A DNA stretch of 64,000 nt from JACMLC01 sp963817025 (GCA_963817025.1 CAWFML010000001.1:310001-374000); one strand, 5' to 3'. Positions 42,113-51,321 are shown, counted from the first letter of the stretch. Numbers and translations are program-made. The notes: generated from the sequence alone by a model not told the origin.

Positions 42113-42271
42113 GCGTGCTCTCTCCCGTATCTCGCGCAAGGGCGAGTCAAGATCGAAGAACTCAATTTTTGCTGTAACAGGTGTAGCGGTCGAAGATAAT
42201 CTAACATTTACTCATCTCGCGCAAGCTCGCCCGCGCATAAAATCAACTCCGAGGCCCTGCATCTGCTCCGC

Positions 42272-42300
42272 TTGACGCTCAAACATTCGTCTGCTATAAA
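42272..42300 (+). promoter_or_regulatory. promoter of tRNA-Asn
   Basis: TTGACG (42272-42277), a 17-base spacer, and TATAAA (42295-42300), about 48 bases before the tRNA. Confidence 0.65.
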
Positions 42301-42348
42301 AATCTTCCGCGTTTCTGCAAAGCCTCGCAGGCAATGCATGACGCGTAT

Positions 42349-42420
42349 TCCGCAGTAGCTCAATGGCAGAGCATCCGGCTGTTAACCGGAGGGTTGTAAG
42401 TTCGAGTCTTACCTGCGGAG
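42349..42420 (+). tRNA. tRNA-Asn (anticodon GTT)
   Basis: 72 bases. The acceptor stem TCCGCAG/CTGCGGA is perfect. The D-arm is GCTCAATGGCAGAGC, the anticodon stem TCCGG/CCGGA with loop CTGTTAA (anticodon 42381-42383), and the T-arm GTAAGTTCGAGTCTTAC. The discriminator is G; CCA is not encoded. Confidence 0.97.
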
Positions 42421-42438
42421 AAAATTTTTAGTGACGAC

Positions 42439-42475
42439 TTAAGGCCGCCCAAGCTTGGGCGGCCTTAATCTTTTC
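42439..42475 (+). terminator. terminator after tRNA-Asn
   Basis: A 30-base perfect palindrome (TTAAGGCCGCCCAAGC and its complement, 42439-42468) followed by TCTTTTC. Confidence 0.85.
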
Positions 42476-42564
42476 TTCCGCGCCGTCCTACAAGCGCATA
42501 TAATTGACGTAACAAGCAACCCGAAATCAGATAGAGGCTTAACCGCAAGAGGAGGCCACTGGCG

Positions 42565-43159
42565 ATGAGTTTGCCGGGAGAACGATTCCACTTGAACGTG
42601 ACGGACTATCTCGCGGGAGAAAAGGACGGCGAGGTGCGCCACGAATACGTGAGCGGGCAAGCTTACGCGATGGATGAGACGAACGAACGGGCGGGTGTGA
42701 GTGTCTGCCACAACCGCATTGCCGGAAACATCTTCGCGCGCCTCAACGCTCATCTTGACGGCGCAGAGTGTGAGCCGTTTATCTCAGACATGAAAATCCG
42801 CGTCTCGCCCGAACTGTTCTATTATCCGGATGTCGTCGTCACGTGCGATGGGCCGGGCGGCGATCCTTACTTTCGCACAGAGCCGCTGTCTCATTATCGA
42901 AGTGCTAAGTCCGACGACCGGGCGCACGGATCGTCATGAAAAGCTGGCCGCCTACAAGAACTGCCCGAGCGTTAAGGAATACGCGCTGGTTTCGCAGGAA
43001 ACAAGAATGCTTGAGCTACACCGCCGGAGCGGGGATGACTGGCAAACGGAAATCTTCACAGAAGCAGATGAGCAGTGTGAGTTCATATCAATCGGCCTCA
43101 CTATGAGCCTGAGCGACATCTATCGCAACGTACGCTTTGACGAAGCGGCAGAGGCATAG
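42565..43159 (+). pseudogene. Uma2-family (DUF820) endonuclease-like gene with a frameshift
   Basis: The first 108 codons (VRHEYVSGQAYAMDE, HNRIAGNIFARLNAHL, DMKIRVSPELFYYPDVVVTCD) are a normal Uma2 N-terminus with the D/E active-site pattern. One extra T near 42889 moves the frame, which then reads LIIEVLSPTTGRTDRHEKLAAYKNCPSVKEYALVSQE, the standard Uma2 C-terminal part. Deleting that T restores EPLLIIEVLS, exactly as expected. GAGGAGG lies 9 bases before ATG. It is either a pseudogene or a sequencing error; Uma2 proteins resemble restriction-endonuclease-fold nucleases of unclear role. Confidence 0.85.
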
Positions 43160-43265
43160 CCGGGACGCGCCAACACGGTAGACGCATATGTGCGCTCAGG
43201 CCAGAACTGCCTCTAAACGGTTTCAGGCAATTGCAAATCTCTATCGTAAGGCGGATGATTGATTC

Positions 43266-44117
43266 ATGCAGATGCACCACATTCGACGCGGCTCCGGAAA
43301 GCCTTTGCTGCTGGTACACGGACTTGGCGGAAGCTGGCGTTCATGGAATCCGATTCTGGATGGTCTGGCAGCCGAGCGTGAGGTGATAGCTGTGGACTTG
43401 CCAGGCTTTGGCAAGACGCCGCCGCTCTCGGGCGAGGTTTCGATGCGAACTCTTTCAGATGCCGTGACGGATTTTCTGGCGGCGCAGAACTTGATCGGCG
43501 TGGATGCTGTCGGAAGCTCTATGGGAGCGCGGCTCGTGCTCGAACTCGCGCGGCGCGGCGGTCTGCTCGGAGCGGTCGTCTCGCTAGACCCCGGCGGCTT
43601 CTGGCGCGGGTGGGAGCGCGATGTCCTGTTCGGCTCGCTCTGGCTGTCAATACGCCTCGTCAGAATGCTGCAACCAGTCATGCCTCTGCTGACCGGAAAC
43701 GCGCTGGCGCGCACGCTGCTCTTCGCTCAACTTTCCCCGCGCCCGTGGCGTTTGTCGCCGCAGTTAATGCTCGACGAGATGCGCAGCTATGCGGACTCTA
43801 AATCTTTCGACGAGATGCTGCTCCAACTCGCTTACGGAGAGGAGCAAAAGGGCGCGCCTGCGGGTTCGATTGAACATCCGCTGGTCATCGGTTGGGGACG
43901 CCGCGACCGCGTCTGTTTCCCGCGCCAGGCACGGCGCGCGGCGGAATTATTTCCTGACGCGCGGCTGCACTGGTTCAAACACTGCGGACACTTCCCGCAC
44001 TGGGATGTCCCGCAGGAAACGACGCGCCTGATTCTGGACACCACCTCCGGCGCGGACTTGAAGAGTCATGTCAGGCAGGACGCGATGCGAACGACGCTTC
44101 ATCCGGTACAAATTTGA
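43266..44117 (+). CDS. alpha/beta-fold hydrolase
   Basis: 283 residues. LLLVHGLGGSWRSW (oxyanion-hole HG), DLPGFGKTPPL, the nucleophile in VGSSMGARLVLELARR, the acid in GWGRRDRVCFP and the histidine in FKHCGHFPHWD are in the expected order. A helical lid (RPWRLSPQLML) lies between. Substrate unknown; the family includes haloalkane dehalogenases, esterases and C-C hydrolases. It starts 106 bases after the frameshifted Uma2 gene. Confidence 0.9.
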   Translation: MQMHHIRRGSGKPLLLVHGLGGSWRSWNPILDGLAAEREVIAVDLPGFGKTPPLSGEVSMRTLSDAVTDFLAAQNLIGVDAVGSSMGARLVLELARRGGLLGAVVSLDPGGFWRGWERDVLFGSLWLSIRLVRMLQPVMPLLTGNALARTLLFAQLSPRPWRLSPQLMLDEMRSYADSKSFDEMLLQLAYGEEQKGAPAGSIEHPLVIGWGRRDRVCFPRQARRAAELFPDARLHWFKHCGHFPHWDVPQETTRLILDTTSGADLKSHVRQDAMRTTLHPVQI

Positions 44118-44136
44118 GAAATCATGGGCTTCAAGA

Positions 44137-44253
44137 GTAGAACGCTCTTTGCGGTTCTTGGCGTCTGACTCTTAGCGTGCTTTGCGTTTAATCTTAATTT
44201 TAAACGCAAAGGGCGCAAAGGTTGTTCGCAAAGAAACGCAAAGAGTGTTCTAC
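44137..44253. repeat. CGCAAAG-type hairpin with GTAGAAC ends
   Basis: Ends GTAGAACGCTCTTTGCG (44137-44153) and CGCAAAGAGTGTTCTAC (44237-44253) match except for one base. Further CTTTGCG/CGCAAAG units and a TTAATCTTAATTTTAA centre lie inside. It lies between convergent genes. Confidence 0.75.
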
Positions 44254-44275
44254 CGTTGATTCACATAATTTATGT

Positions 44276-46315
44276 TTAAGCGCGGCCCACGACGCTTGCC
44301 ACAATCGTCACCAATTCTTCCAGCTCGACAGGCTTTGCGACATGCATCTGGTAGCCCGCACGCAGGACGCGCAAGCGGTCTTCAGCGCGTGCGTATGCCG
44401 TCAGGGCGATAGCCGGAATCCTGCCTCCGCGCTCAGGCGACAGCTCGCGCAATTTGCGTATGAACTCAAAGCCGTCTTCGCCCGGCATCCCGATGTCGCT
44501 GACGATGGCATCGGGCCTCGCGTCTTCGACTAACCCCAAAGCCTCCGCAGCCGATCTGGCTGTGAAGACTTCTGCGCCGCATTGGCCGAGCAGAACCCTT
44601 ATCAGTTCGAGCGTGTCAGCTTCATCGTCAACAACAAGCACTTTCAATCCGTCAAGTTTGTCAGGACACTCCGTCAAGTGTCCTGTATTTCTCCCAGCCG
44701 TTTGTGCGCGCGTCGTCTCCGCTTCGCGCCGGTAGACTGGCACACGTGGCAGCCTGACAGTGAAGGTCGCGCCATGTCCTTCGCCGTCGCTGTGGGCCAG
44801 AACTGTTCCGCCATGCAATTCGACCAGATGGCGCACAATCGCCAGCCCCAACCCCAGACCGCCGTATTGCCTGCGCGTCGAGCCGTCGGCCTGACGAAAA
44901 CGATCAAAGACAAAGGGCAGGAACTCCTCAGAGATGCCATTGCCCGTATCGCTTACGGAAATCTCTATATGCGAGCCAGCGCGCTCTAAGCGAACATGTA
45001 CATGACCGTCGCGCGGTGTGAACTTGATGGCATTGGAGAGCAGGTTCCAGACGATCTGTTGCAGGCGCGCAGGGTCGCCTGAGATAGAGCCTGCATCCGT
45101 ATCCAGTTGCTTCTCAAGAGTAATGCCTTTGGCTTCAGCCGCCGGAAGCACGGCCTCGACCGCTGCTTCGATGAAAGAGGCAGGCGCGAGCGGCTGCACG
45201 TCGAGCCGCAGTTTACCTGTGATGATGCGCGAGACATCAAGCAGGTCGTCAATTAATTGATTTTGAGAATTGGCATTGCGCTCGACTGTTTCCAAAGCAT
45301 GTGCGGCAGCCGCTTTGTCGAGCCGCCCGCCGCGCAGCAGGTGCGTCCAGCCGAGCACTGCGGTCAAAGGCGTGCGCAGCTCATGCGAAACGGTTGCTAA
45401 GAATTCATCCTTCAAACGGCTGGCCGCTTCGGCCTCGACACGCGTCGCGCGCTCGCTCGTCAAAAGCCGCTCGCGTTCTTCCTCGGCCAGTCTCCGCTCG
45501 GTGATGTCGCGCGTCACGCCGACCATGCTGAAAGGCTTGCCGTGCGGGTCGTAATAGCCGCGCCCGCTGGCTAGAATCCAGTGCAGGCTGCCGTCGGGCC
45601 ACACGGCGCGATATTCCTCCCTGTAAACCGCTCGCTCGCTGAGCGCACGCTTGACAGATTCGCGCACGCGCTCGCGGTCATCTACGTGAATCTGTTTGAG
45701 CAGCGCGTCGTAAGTAAACTCTGCATCCGGCGAAAGCCCAAAATTGGTTTTGCAGATGGCGCTGCAATCGAGGTCGCCGGTCGCCAGATCGAGCTGCCAT
45801 GAACCCAGATTCGCGGCGTCGAGCGCGATTCGCAAACGCTCTTCGCTACGTTTCAACTCTTCTCTGCCCTGAGTCTCTTTGATGAGATATTGGCGCACGT
45901 CATACTGGCGACGGCGCGCACGCAAAGCCGACTTGAGCGTGCTCAGGAGCGTCATCACACGCACGGGCCGTTCGATGAGCGTGACATTGCCAGCCTCTAT
46001 CAGCGCGGCGAGCGATTCCACATTGGCAGGGGTTTCCGCGCCGCCGCTCGTGAGGACGACAATCGGAACATCAGACCATGCGGGTTGCTGCCGGAGCGCA
46101 TCCACGAGACACAGCATCGCTTCCGGCACGAGCGCTTCGCCCGTGAGAAAGACGATGCCGGAGTTGTCCAGCATTTTCCCGCACAACTCTTCGATAGTCC
46201 GGCAGACTTCGGGCCTGATTCCGGCCCCGTCCAGAAATCGCGCTGAAAGAGCCGCGTCTCTGCCGGTCGGCGCGAGAATCAGGACGCTTTCATCATGTTG
46301 GTCTTGCGGCTTCAA
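44276..46315 (-). CDS. hybrid histidine kinase with N-terminal pseudo-receiver
   Basis: 679 residues. Residues 8-130 have a receiver-like fold (VLILAPTGRDAAL ... DVPIVVLTSGGAE ... LIERPVRVMTLLSTLKSAL), but the phospho-accepting Asp is replaced in IVFLTGEAL. A PAS domain follows (about 160-280). The H-box FLATVSHELRTPLTA contains His311. The HATPase domain has WNLLSNAIKFTPRDGH and GGLGLGLAIVRHLVELHGG. The C-terminal true receiver (VLVVDDEADT ... VSDIGMPGEDGF) has Asp607. Its start overlaps the kaiC-like stop by 4 bases (ATGA), so the two are translationally coupled. Confidence 0.93.
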   Translation of the reverse strand: MKPQDQHDESVLILAPTGRDAALSARFLDGAGIRPEVCRTIEELCGKMLDNSGIVFLTGEALVPEAMLCLVDALRQQPAWSDVPIVVLTSGGAETPANVESLAALIEAGNVTLIERPVRVMTLLSTLKSALRARRRQYDVRQYLIKETQGREELKRSEERLRIALDAANLGSWQLDLATGDLDCSAICKTNFGLSPDAEFTYDALLKQIHVDDRERVRESVKRALSERAVYREEYRAVWPDGSLHWILASGRGYYDPHGKPFSMVGVTRDITERRLAEEERERLLTSERATRVEAEAASRLKDEFLATVSHELRTPLTAVLGWTHLLRGGRLDKAAAAHALETVERNANSQNQLIDDLLDVSRIITGKLRLDVQPLAPASFIEAAVEAVLPAAEAKGITLEKQLDTDAGSISGDPARLQQIVWNLLSNAIKFTPRDGHVHVRLERAGSHIEISVSDTGNGISEEFLPFVFDRFRQADGSTRRQYGGLGLGLAIVRHLVELHGGTVLAHSDGEGHGATFTVRLPRVPVYRREAETTRAQTAGRNTGHLTECPDKLDGLKVLVVDDEADTLELIRVLLGQCGAEVFTARSAAEALGLVEDARPDAIVSDIGMPGEDGFEFIRKLRELSPERGGRIPAIALTAYARAEDRLRVLRAGYQMHVAKPVELEELVTIVASVVGRA

Positions 46316-47871
46316 GAATCTTCACCGGGCTTGCGGATCAACATGTCTTTCGCGCTCCCGTAGCTCGGAACGCCTGTCAGGACGCCTTGAAACTCCGTTA
46401 AAGGCTCTCCGACGCGTATGCCTCCGGCAGTGATGCGAAGCTCGCGGATAGAGTTCTCGTGCGCGCCCGTGCGTTTCTTCACCACAGAGATCGCGCGGCG
46501 CACAGTGCCAGTCGCCTCGAAGTAGCGCAGCATCAGCACAGTGTCGGCCAGATAGCTCACATCCACGGGCGACACCATAGCGTTGCCGAGAAAACCATGC
46601 TGGGCCATGACGATGATTGTGACGACTCCCTGCTGGTTCATGTATGTCAGCAGCTCGTGCATCTGAATCGAGAGGAAACGCTCGTCCGGCATCGCGTTCA
46701 GATAACCGTTGAGGCTATCAATGACCACGACGCGCGCTCCTTCGCGGTCAACCGCGCTGCGGACTGTATGCGCAAATTCTCCGGGCGAAAGCTCAGCCGG
46801 GTCTACCTGCTGCACGCTGATTATGCCGTCTGCGAGGTGTGTGCGGATGTCCATCCCGATTCCTTCGGCGCGCGTGACGTAGGTCTCAAGAATTTCGTCA
46901 AAGATAAAGACGGCTGCACGCTCGCCGCGCGCGGCAGAGGCAGCGGCAAACTGCGCGGCCAGCGTTGATTTGCCGGAACCCGCAGGGCCGATGAAGAGCG
47001 TGCTCGTGCCCCTGTCCAATCCGCCGCCGACCAATTGATCCAACTCTGCGATGTCGCTGGTCACAGACTCTTTGACAAACTCATGATGATGATCGGCTGC
47101 GACGAGACGCGGGAAGACATCAATGCCGCCGGTCTCGATATTGAAATCGTGATAGCCGCCGCGAAAACGCGAGCCGCGCAGCTTGAGCACGCGCAATCGT
47201 CTACGCTCCGCGCCATACTCGACCGCCAGATGTTCCAGCATGATGACGCCGTGCGCGATTGATTGCACTTGCAGGTCATTCGAGTTGGAGGTGCGGTCAT
47301 CGAGCATTAACACCGTGCACTGCCGCCCCGATAGGTACTGCTTAAGCCCCAGTATCTGTCGCCGGTAACGCAGCGCGTCGTGGGCCAGCAGCCGCATCTC
47401 CGAGAGCGAGTCGAAGACGATTCGTCGCGGCTTGATGCGCTCTACCTCTTTGAGCACGGCGTTGGTCGTCTCGCCCAGCTCTATCTCGGACGGGTGAAAG
47501 ATTGTGTACTGCGATTCGGGCATGAGGCTCTCTTCGGGCGGCACAAGTTCGTACAGAGTAAAACCGTCGAGCGACCAGCCGTGTGAGTTGGCGACGGACA
47601 GCAGCTCTTCCTTCGTCTCCGAGAGCGTGACATAGAGTCCCGGTTCTCCCTGCCGCGCGCCTTCGATCAGGAATTGCAGCGCGAGCGTCGTCTTGCCTGT
47701 GCCGGGGTCGCCCTCTATCAGGTAGAGGCGATTCTCCGGCAGACCGCCTTCCAGAATGTTGTCCAATCCTTCGATGCCCGTCTGCATCCTCTTCAGACCG
47801 GAACTGTGGCTCGCAGTTTTTTTACCGGCAGGCTTTTCGGCAGAGTCTTTCCCGCTCATGAGATTTGTCAC
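46312..47871 (-). CDS. KaiC-like double-domain RecA/ATPase
   Basis: 519 residues with two RecA-like domains. The first has GDPGTGKTTLALQF (P-loop, residues 54-61) and IVFDSLSEMRLL; the second has GPAGSGKSTLAAQFA and VVVIDSLNGYLNAMP. Relationship to the cyanobacterial clock protein is by architecture; kaiA and kaiB are not seen here. Such proteins in non-cyanobacteria are thought to take part in signalling with adjacent kinases, and the overlapping hybrid kinase gene supports that here. The GTG at 47869-47871 and an in-frame ATG at 47857-47859 are both possible starts. Confidence 0.92.
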   Translation of the reverse strand: MTNLMSGKDSAEKPAGKKTASHSSGLKRMQTGIEGLDNILEGGLPENRLYLIEGDPGTGKTTLALQFLIEGARQGEPGLYVTLSETKEELLSVANSHGWSLDGFTLYELVPPEESLMPESQYTIFHPSEIELGETTNAVLKEVERIKPRRIVFDSLSEMRLLAHDALRYRRQILGLKQYLSGRQCTVLMLDDRTSNSNDLQVQSIAHGVIMLEHLAVEYGAERRRLRVLKLRGSRFRGGYHDFNIETGGIDVFPRLVAADHHHEFVKESVTSDIAELDQLVGGGLDRGTSTLFIGPAGSGKSTLAAQFAAASAARGERAAVFIFDEILETYVTRAEGIGMDIRTHLADGIISVQQVDPAELSPGEFAHTVRSAVDREGARVVVIDSLNGYLNAMPDERFLSIQMHELLTYMNQQGVVTIIVMAQHGFLGNAMVSPVDVSYLADTVLMLRYFEATGTVRRAISVVKKRTGAHENSIRELRITAGGIRVGEPLTEFQGVLTGVPSYGSAKDMLIRKPGEDS

Positions 47872-47965
47872 CCTGTTTGTTTAAGTTGTTATCAATTGCT
47901 ATTAGCCCACAAGAGTATGCTATAGCAACTTACCAAAGCAACCGGAAAAATTTTTACGAAAACCG

Positions 47966-48337
47966 CTAATCCATTTTGTCGCGGATGAGCCGCTGCAAAG
48001 CATCTATCGTCCGGCAACGATTAATCGCATCCGCATCGAGCATCAGCTCCAAACGGTCGCCCTCCCTTTGGAAGACTGCCGGTAAAGGCACGCCGTAGAC
48101 GCCGTAGCGATTGAGCAGTTCGTCTGCATGCAAAAACTCCAAAGGTCTTTTGAGAGTTTCCAGAAATTGCTTCCAGTCTTTCCGCATCCCGAACGTCGTG
48201 TGTGTCAGCGCGCACAGATGGCATTGATATGTGTCGGGAGAAAAAGCTTTATGAGCCATGTCGGAGACAAGATCGAAGAGACCGCTCCCGGCATTATAAA
48301 CAAAGACCAGCGCGGCGCTGTTGCTTTTCTCCACCAT
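47966..48337 (-). CDS. conserved hypothetical protein with Cys motif
   Basis: 123 residues. ALVFVYNAGSGLFDLVSDMAHKAFSPDTYQCHLCALTH contains a C-x2-C pair in a pattern I recall from a small family of unknown function in several phyla. The second half (GVPLPAVFQREGDRLELML ... DALQRLIRDKM) is alpha/beta. No catalytic motif is clear. It lies between the flavodoxin-like and kaiC-like genes on the same strand. Confidence 0.75.
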   Translation of the reverse strand: MVEKSNSAALVFVYNAGSGLFDLVSDMAHKAFSPDTYQCHLCALTHTTFGMRKDWKQFLETLKRPLEFLHADELLNRYGVYGVPLPAVFQREGDRLELMLDADAINRCRTIDALQRLIRDKMD

Positions 48338-48357
48338 AGTCTCAATCGCAAGAAATT

Positions 48358-48470
48358 CTCATGCAAAGGCGCAAGGGCGCAAAGAAGACAAGTCGCAAAG
48401 TATTTGAGTCGTTATTTATCTTGAAAGCTTTCCTGGCGTCTTCCTTTGCGCCCTTGCGCCTTCGCGTGAG
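48358..48470. repeat. CGCAAAG-family hairpin
   Basis: CTCATGCAAAGGCGCAAGGG (48358-48388) pairs with CGCCCTTGCGCC...CGTGAG (48440-48470), with an intervening CGCAAAG relic. The adjacent TCATGA at 48478 gives the stop of the convergent upstream gene on the minus strand. Confidence 0.75.
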
Positions 48471-48477
48471 GATGTTT

Positions 48478-49548
48478 TCATGATTCCCGCAATTTCTCGC
48501 CCTCACTCTTTCGCGGGCTGAGCGTTTCGTCTTTATTCAGCCCCAGCTCTTCCTGATGGGCGGGCGAAGAGTCTTCGGGCGGGTGGCCCAGACCGATCTT
48601 GATTTCGCGCCACTTGAGTTTCAAATCTTCTTTCAAATGGCCCGGAGCTTTGTAGCCATACGCACGATATTTGCCCGGCTCGACCTTTCCCTTTTCGCCG
48701 ACGAAGGCCGCAAAGTCTCTGGTCCACTCGTCAAACTTATCGAAGACGCCCGTCTCCGTCGCCATCTGCTCAGCCTGATTGTCGCTATACTTTTTGCCTT
48801 TGCCAAACTGTAGATAACGCCAGAGATGATCCGGCACTTCGATGCCGCTATAGCGACACTGCCAGACGAGCGGAGCATAGGTGTCGCGCTCGTTGTCGAA
48901 CGGCTCGCCCTTCGGGTTAAAGTAATCCTTGTGCAAGAGCTTCTTCGGGCGGCCCTCTTCATCCAGCTCGTCGCCGCCGCCATCGCCGTAACAGAAGAAA
49001 GCAGCCGTTCTTCCTTCCAGATGATTGACGCTCAACTCTTCCCACTCCGGCTCATGCTCAAGCTTCATCGCCAGTTCCGCGTTCTTGTGCTCAATCAAAT
49101 CCTCGCGCGGATTCCCCCCGTTCATACACACTAACCGGTCAAACATCAGCTTCAAATTACTCGTCGGCCCGTACCAGTTGACCGGCCCGATAATGGCCCA
49201 CGCATCCGCCAGGTCGAGCCGCGCATACATGTCCAGATTCCACATCAAATCAGCCTCAAGCAGGCTGCCCGGCTCATAGCAGTTGCAGGGCCAAACACAG
49301 AGCGCCATCGAGGTCGAAACGCAGGCATTGCAGCTCTGTATGCGCGCACGCGCGTAAACGTTTCCCAAATCTTCGTAGTCAATCTCCCATTCCTGCGGGA
49401 GTTGTTCGGCCATGCGCAGCATCAGCGTGCGCGATTTGGGGTCAACGCCGGGACAGTTGTATTGCCTGCGGTCAGAGCCGGAGATAATCAGGAGGCGAAA
49501 AGGGCGTTCGGCAGTCGGGAGTTTCCCGCTCTCGTCATTAGGCTTCAT
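48478..49548 (-). CDS. flavodoxin-like/NADPH-dependent FMN reductase-like protein
   Basis: 356 residues. FRLLIISGSDRRQYNCPGVDPKSRTL is a flavodoxin-type phosphate-loop region. SCNACVSTSMALCVWPCNCYEPGSLLEADLMW resembles the Cys-rich iron-sulfur/flavin region of the family. ADAWAIIGPVNWYGPTSNLKLMFDRLV is the FMN-binding loop. The C-terminal extension (about 230-356) with VWQCRYSGIEVPDHLWRYL is charged and of unknown role. ATG at 49546-49548 follows AGGAG by 7 bases. The acceptor is unknown. Confidence 0.8.
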   Translation of the reverse strand: MKPNDESGKLPTAERPFRLLIISGSDRRQYNCPGVDPKSRTLMLRMAEQLPQEWEIDYEDLGNVYARARIQSCNACVSTSMALCVWPCNCYEPGSLLEADLMWNLDMYARLDLADAWAIIGPVNWYGPTSNLKLMFDRLVCMNGGNPREDLIEHKNAELAMKLEHEPEWEELSVNHLEGRTAAFFCYGDGGGDELDEEGRPKKLLHKDYFNPKGEPFDNERDTYAPLVWQCRYSGIEVPDHLWRYLQFGKGKKYSDNQAEQMATETGVFDKFDEWTRDFAAFVGEKGKVEPGKYRAYGYKAPGHLKEDLKLKWREIKIGLGHPPEDSSPAHQEELGLNKDETLSPRKSEGEKLRES

Positions 49549-49670
49549 CGGCTTTCTCCTGTGGTAAAAATGTGCGGATTGAAACATAATCGAAACTTGT
49601 TGCAAAACATTGCCGCTTAAATTTCAGAGACCTTTTCAATGTCGCGCGCCGGATGTGTCGAGAGTCCTGA

Positions 49671-50555
49671 ATGATGAAGACGGGAAAGCTATCAACGTGG
49701 CTCAGCGCGCCGCTCATGCTCGGCGCATTCGGCGCGCTCGTGTGGCTGGAGCGCAGGCGCGCTTTGCGCCGCGAGGTTGAGCCAAAGCTCAGGCATGAAG
49801 CGCGCAATCTAATGGTGGCGGCCATCAGCGCAGCCGCGCTGCAAATCACAGAGCGGCCAGTTGTCGAGCGGCTCACGGCTCTGGTCGAGCGAAGGCGTTG
49901 GGGGCTGCTCAAGCGCGTGCGCCTGCCCCTGTGGATAGAGGTCACGCTCGCCGTCATCCTGCTGGACTATACGCTCTACGTGTGGCATGTGCTGACGCAT
50001 CGCGTGCCGTTCTTATGGCGCACGCATGTCGTGCATCACATAGACCTTGACCTTGACGCCTCGACCGCGCTCCGGTTTCACTTCGCAGAGCTGGTCATCT
50101 CCATTCCGTGGCGTGCCGCGCAGATTTTAGTCATCGGCGTCTCGCCGCTCTCTTTTTCCGTGTGGCAGACTTTTCTCTTGCTCTCGATCATGTTCCATCA
50201 TTCCAACGTGCGGTTGCCGGTTAAGTTTGAGCGCGTGATAAATCGCCTGCTCGTCACGCCGCACATGCACGGCATACATCATTCGATGGCGCGCGAAGAG
50301 ACGAACTCGAACTGGTCGAGCGGCCTGACCATCTGGGACTACCTGCATGGAACTCTGCGCTTGAACGTCGCGCAGGAAGAGATTAGCATCGGCGTGCCTG
50401 CCTATCGCGCGCCGGAAGAAGTCGCGCTTGAGAAAATCCTCCGGCTGCCGTTTGGCGAACAGCGTCCGGCATGGCTCTTAATGCGAGACGGACAGCAGCC
50501 ACGACTGCGGCGCGTGCCTTCTTCGCCTGCGCCGCCGACACGGCTGTCGGCCTGA
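49671..50555 (+). CDS. sterol desaturase/fatty acid hydroxylase-family membrane protein
   Basis: 294 residues with several hydrophobic segments. It has histidine clusters of the di-iron hydroxylase family: WHVLTHRVPFLWRTHVVHH (about 107-125), FHHSN (about 180) and TPHMHGIHHS (about 200-209). Products of this family hydroxylate lipids or sterols. It starts the plus-strand run that continues with the glycosyltransferase and ArsS, so a role in making the lipid part of arsenolipids is possible but unproven. The last 20 residues (SPAPPTRLSA) are low complexity. Confidence 0.88.
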   Translation: MMKTGKLSTWLSAPLMLGAFGALVWLERRRALRREVEPKLRHEARNLMVAAISAAALQITERPVVERLTALVERRRWGLLKRVRLPLWIEVTLAVILLDYTLYVWHVLTHRVPFLWRTHVVHHIDLDLDASTALRFHFAELVISIPWRAAQILVIGVSPLSFSVWQTFLLLSIMFHHSNVRLPVKFERVINRLLVTPHMHGIHHSMAREETNSNWSSGLTIWDYLHGTLRLNVAQEEISIGVPAYRAPEEVALEKILRLPFGEQRPAWLLMRDGQQPRLRRVPSSPAPPTRLSA

Positions 50556-50589
50556 GCAATCAAGAAGACTGCAAGAGCTTTTTTAAATC

Positions 50590-51318
50590 ATGGGTTTGCA
50601 AACACAAGCGGAGCGCCCGTCGCTTTCCATCATCATCCCCGCGCTTAATGAAGAGCATTCGATAGGCGCGATGCTGGCGGCCCTGGCGCGCGTGCGCGGC
50701 GGCCCTGTAGAGACCATCATCGTTGACGGCGGCAGCACGGACGCCACTGCCGGGATAGCTCGCCTGCATGGAGCGCGCTTCATCAAGAGCGAACGCGGGC
50801 GCGGGCTTCAGATGCACCACGGAGCATGTGCTGCGCGCGGCGAAGCGTTGCTCTTCCTGCATGCGGACACAAACGTTCCGCCGGATGCTGCGGAACTAAT
50901 CATCGAAGCTCTGGCGCGCGATGCAGAAGCGGTCGGCGGCAACTTCAGCATACGTTTTGACGGCGAGCGACGCGCGGCGCGTTTTCTGACATGGCTCTAT
51001 CCGCAACTGCGCAAGCTCGGACTCTGCTATGGCGACTCAGGCATCTTCGTGCGCGCTTCTGTTTATCAAGAGATCGGCGGCTTTAAGCCGTTTCCGATTT
51101 TTGAGGATTTGGATCTGGTGCGAAGGCTCAGGCGCGAGGGGCGTCTGATTCATTTACCGGCGGAGGTGGTCACTTCATCGCGGCGTTTCGAGGGGCGCAG
51201 TTTCGCGCTCACTTTCGCGCGCTGGTCCATTCTGCAACTGCTCTACTGGGCCGGAGTTCACCCGCGCGTGCTGAGCAAGCTTTACGCGCCTGTGCGAAAT
51301 GCGAAAGCGAGAAGCTGA
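50590..51318 (+). CDS. TIGR04283-type glycosyltransferase 2
   Basis: 242 residues of the GT-A fold: LSIIIPALNEEHSI, IIVDGGSTDAT, SERGRGLQMHHGACAARGEALLFLHADTNVPPDA (DxD-type HADT motif), YGDSGIFVRASVYQEIGGFKPFPIFEDLDL and RRFEGRSFALTFARW. I recognise it as the TIGR04283 family that co-occurs with ArsS/AhpD-like genes in arsenosugar clusters. It follows the hydroxylase gene by 34 bases. Confidence 0.92.
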   Translation: MGLQTQAERPSLSIIIPALNEEHSIGAMLAALARVRGGPVETIIVDGGSTDATAGIARLHGARFIKSERGRGLQMHHGACAARGEALLFLHADTNVPPDAAELIIEALARDAEAVGGNFSIRFDGERRAARFLTWLYPQLRKLGLCYGDSGIFVRASVYQEIGGFKPFPIFEDLDLVRRLRREGRLIHLPAEVVTSSRRFEGRSFALTFARWSILQLLYWAGVHPRVLSKLYAPVRNAKARS

Positions 51319-51321
51319 AGT

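Noticed and set aside
47965..47966. kaiA or kaiB next to the kaiC-like gene
   Set aside because: Neither is present in the neighbouring genes, which are a Cys-motif protein and a flavodoxin-like protein.
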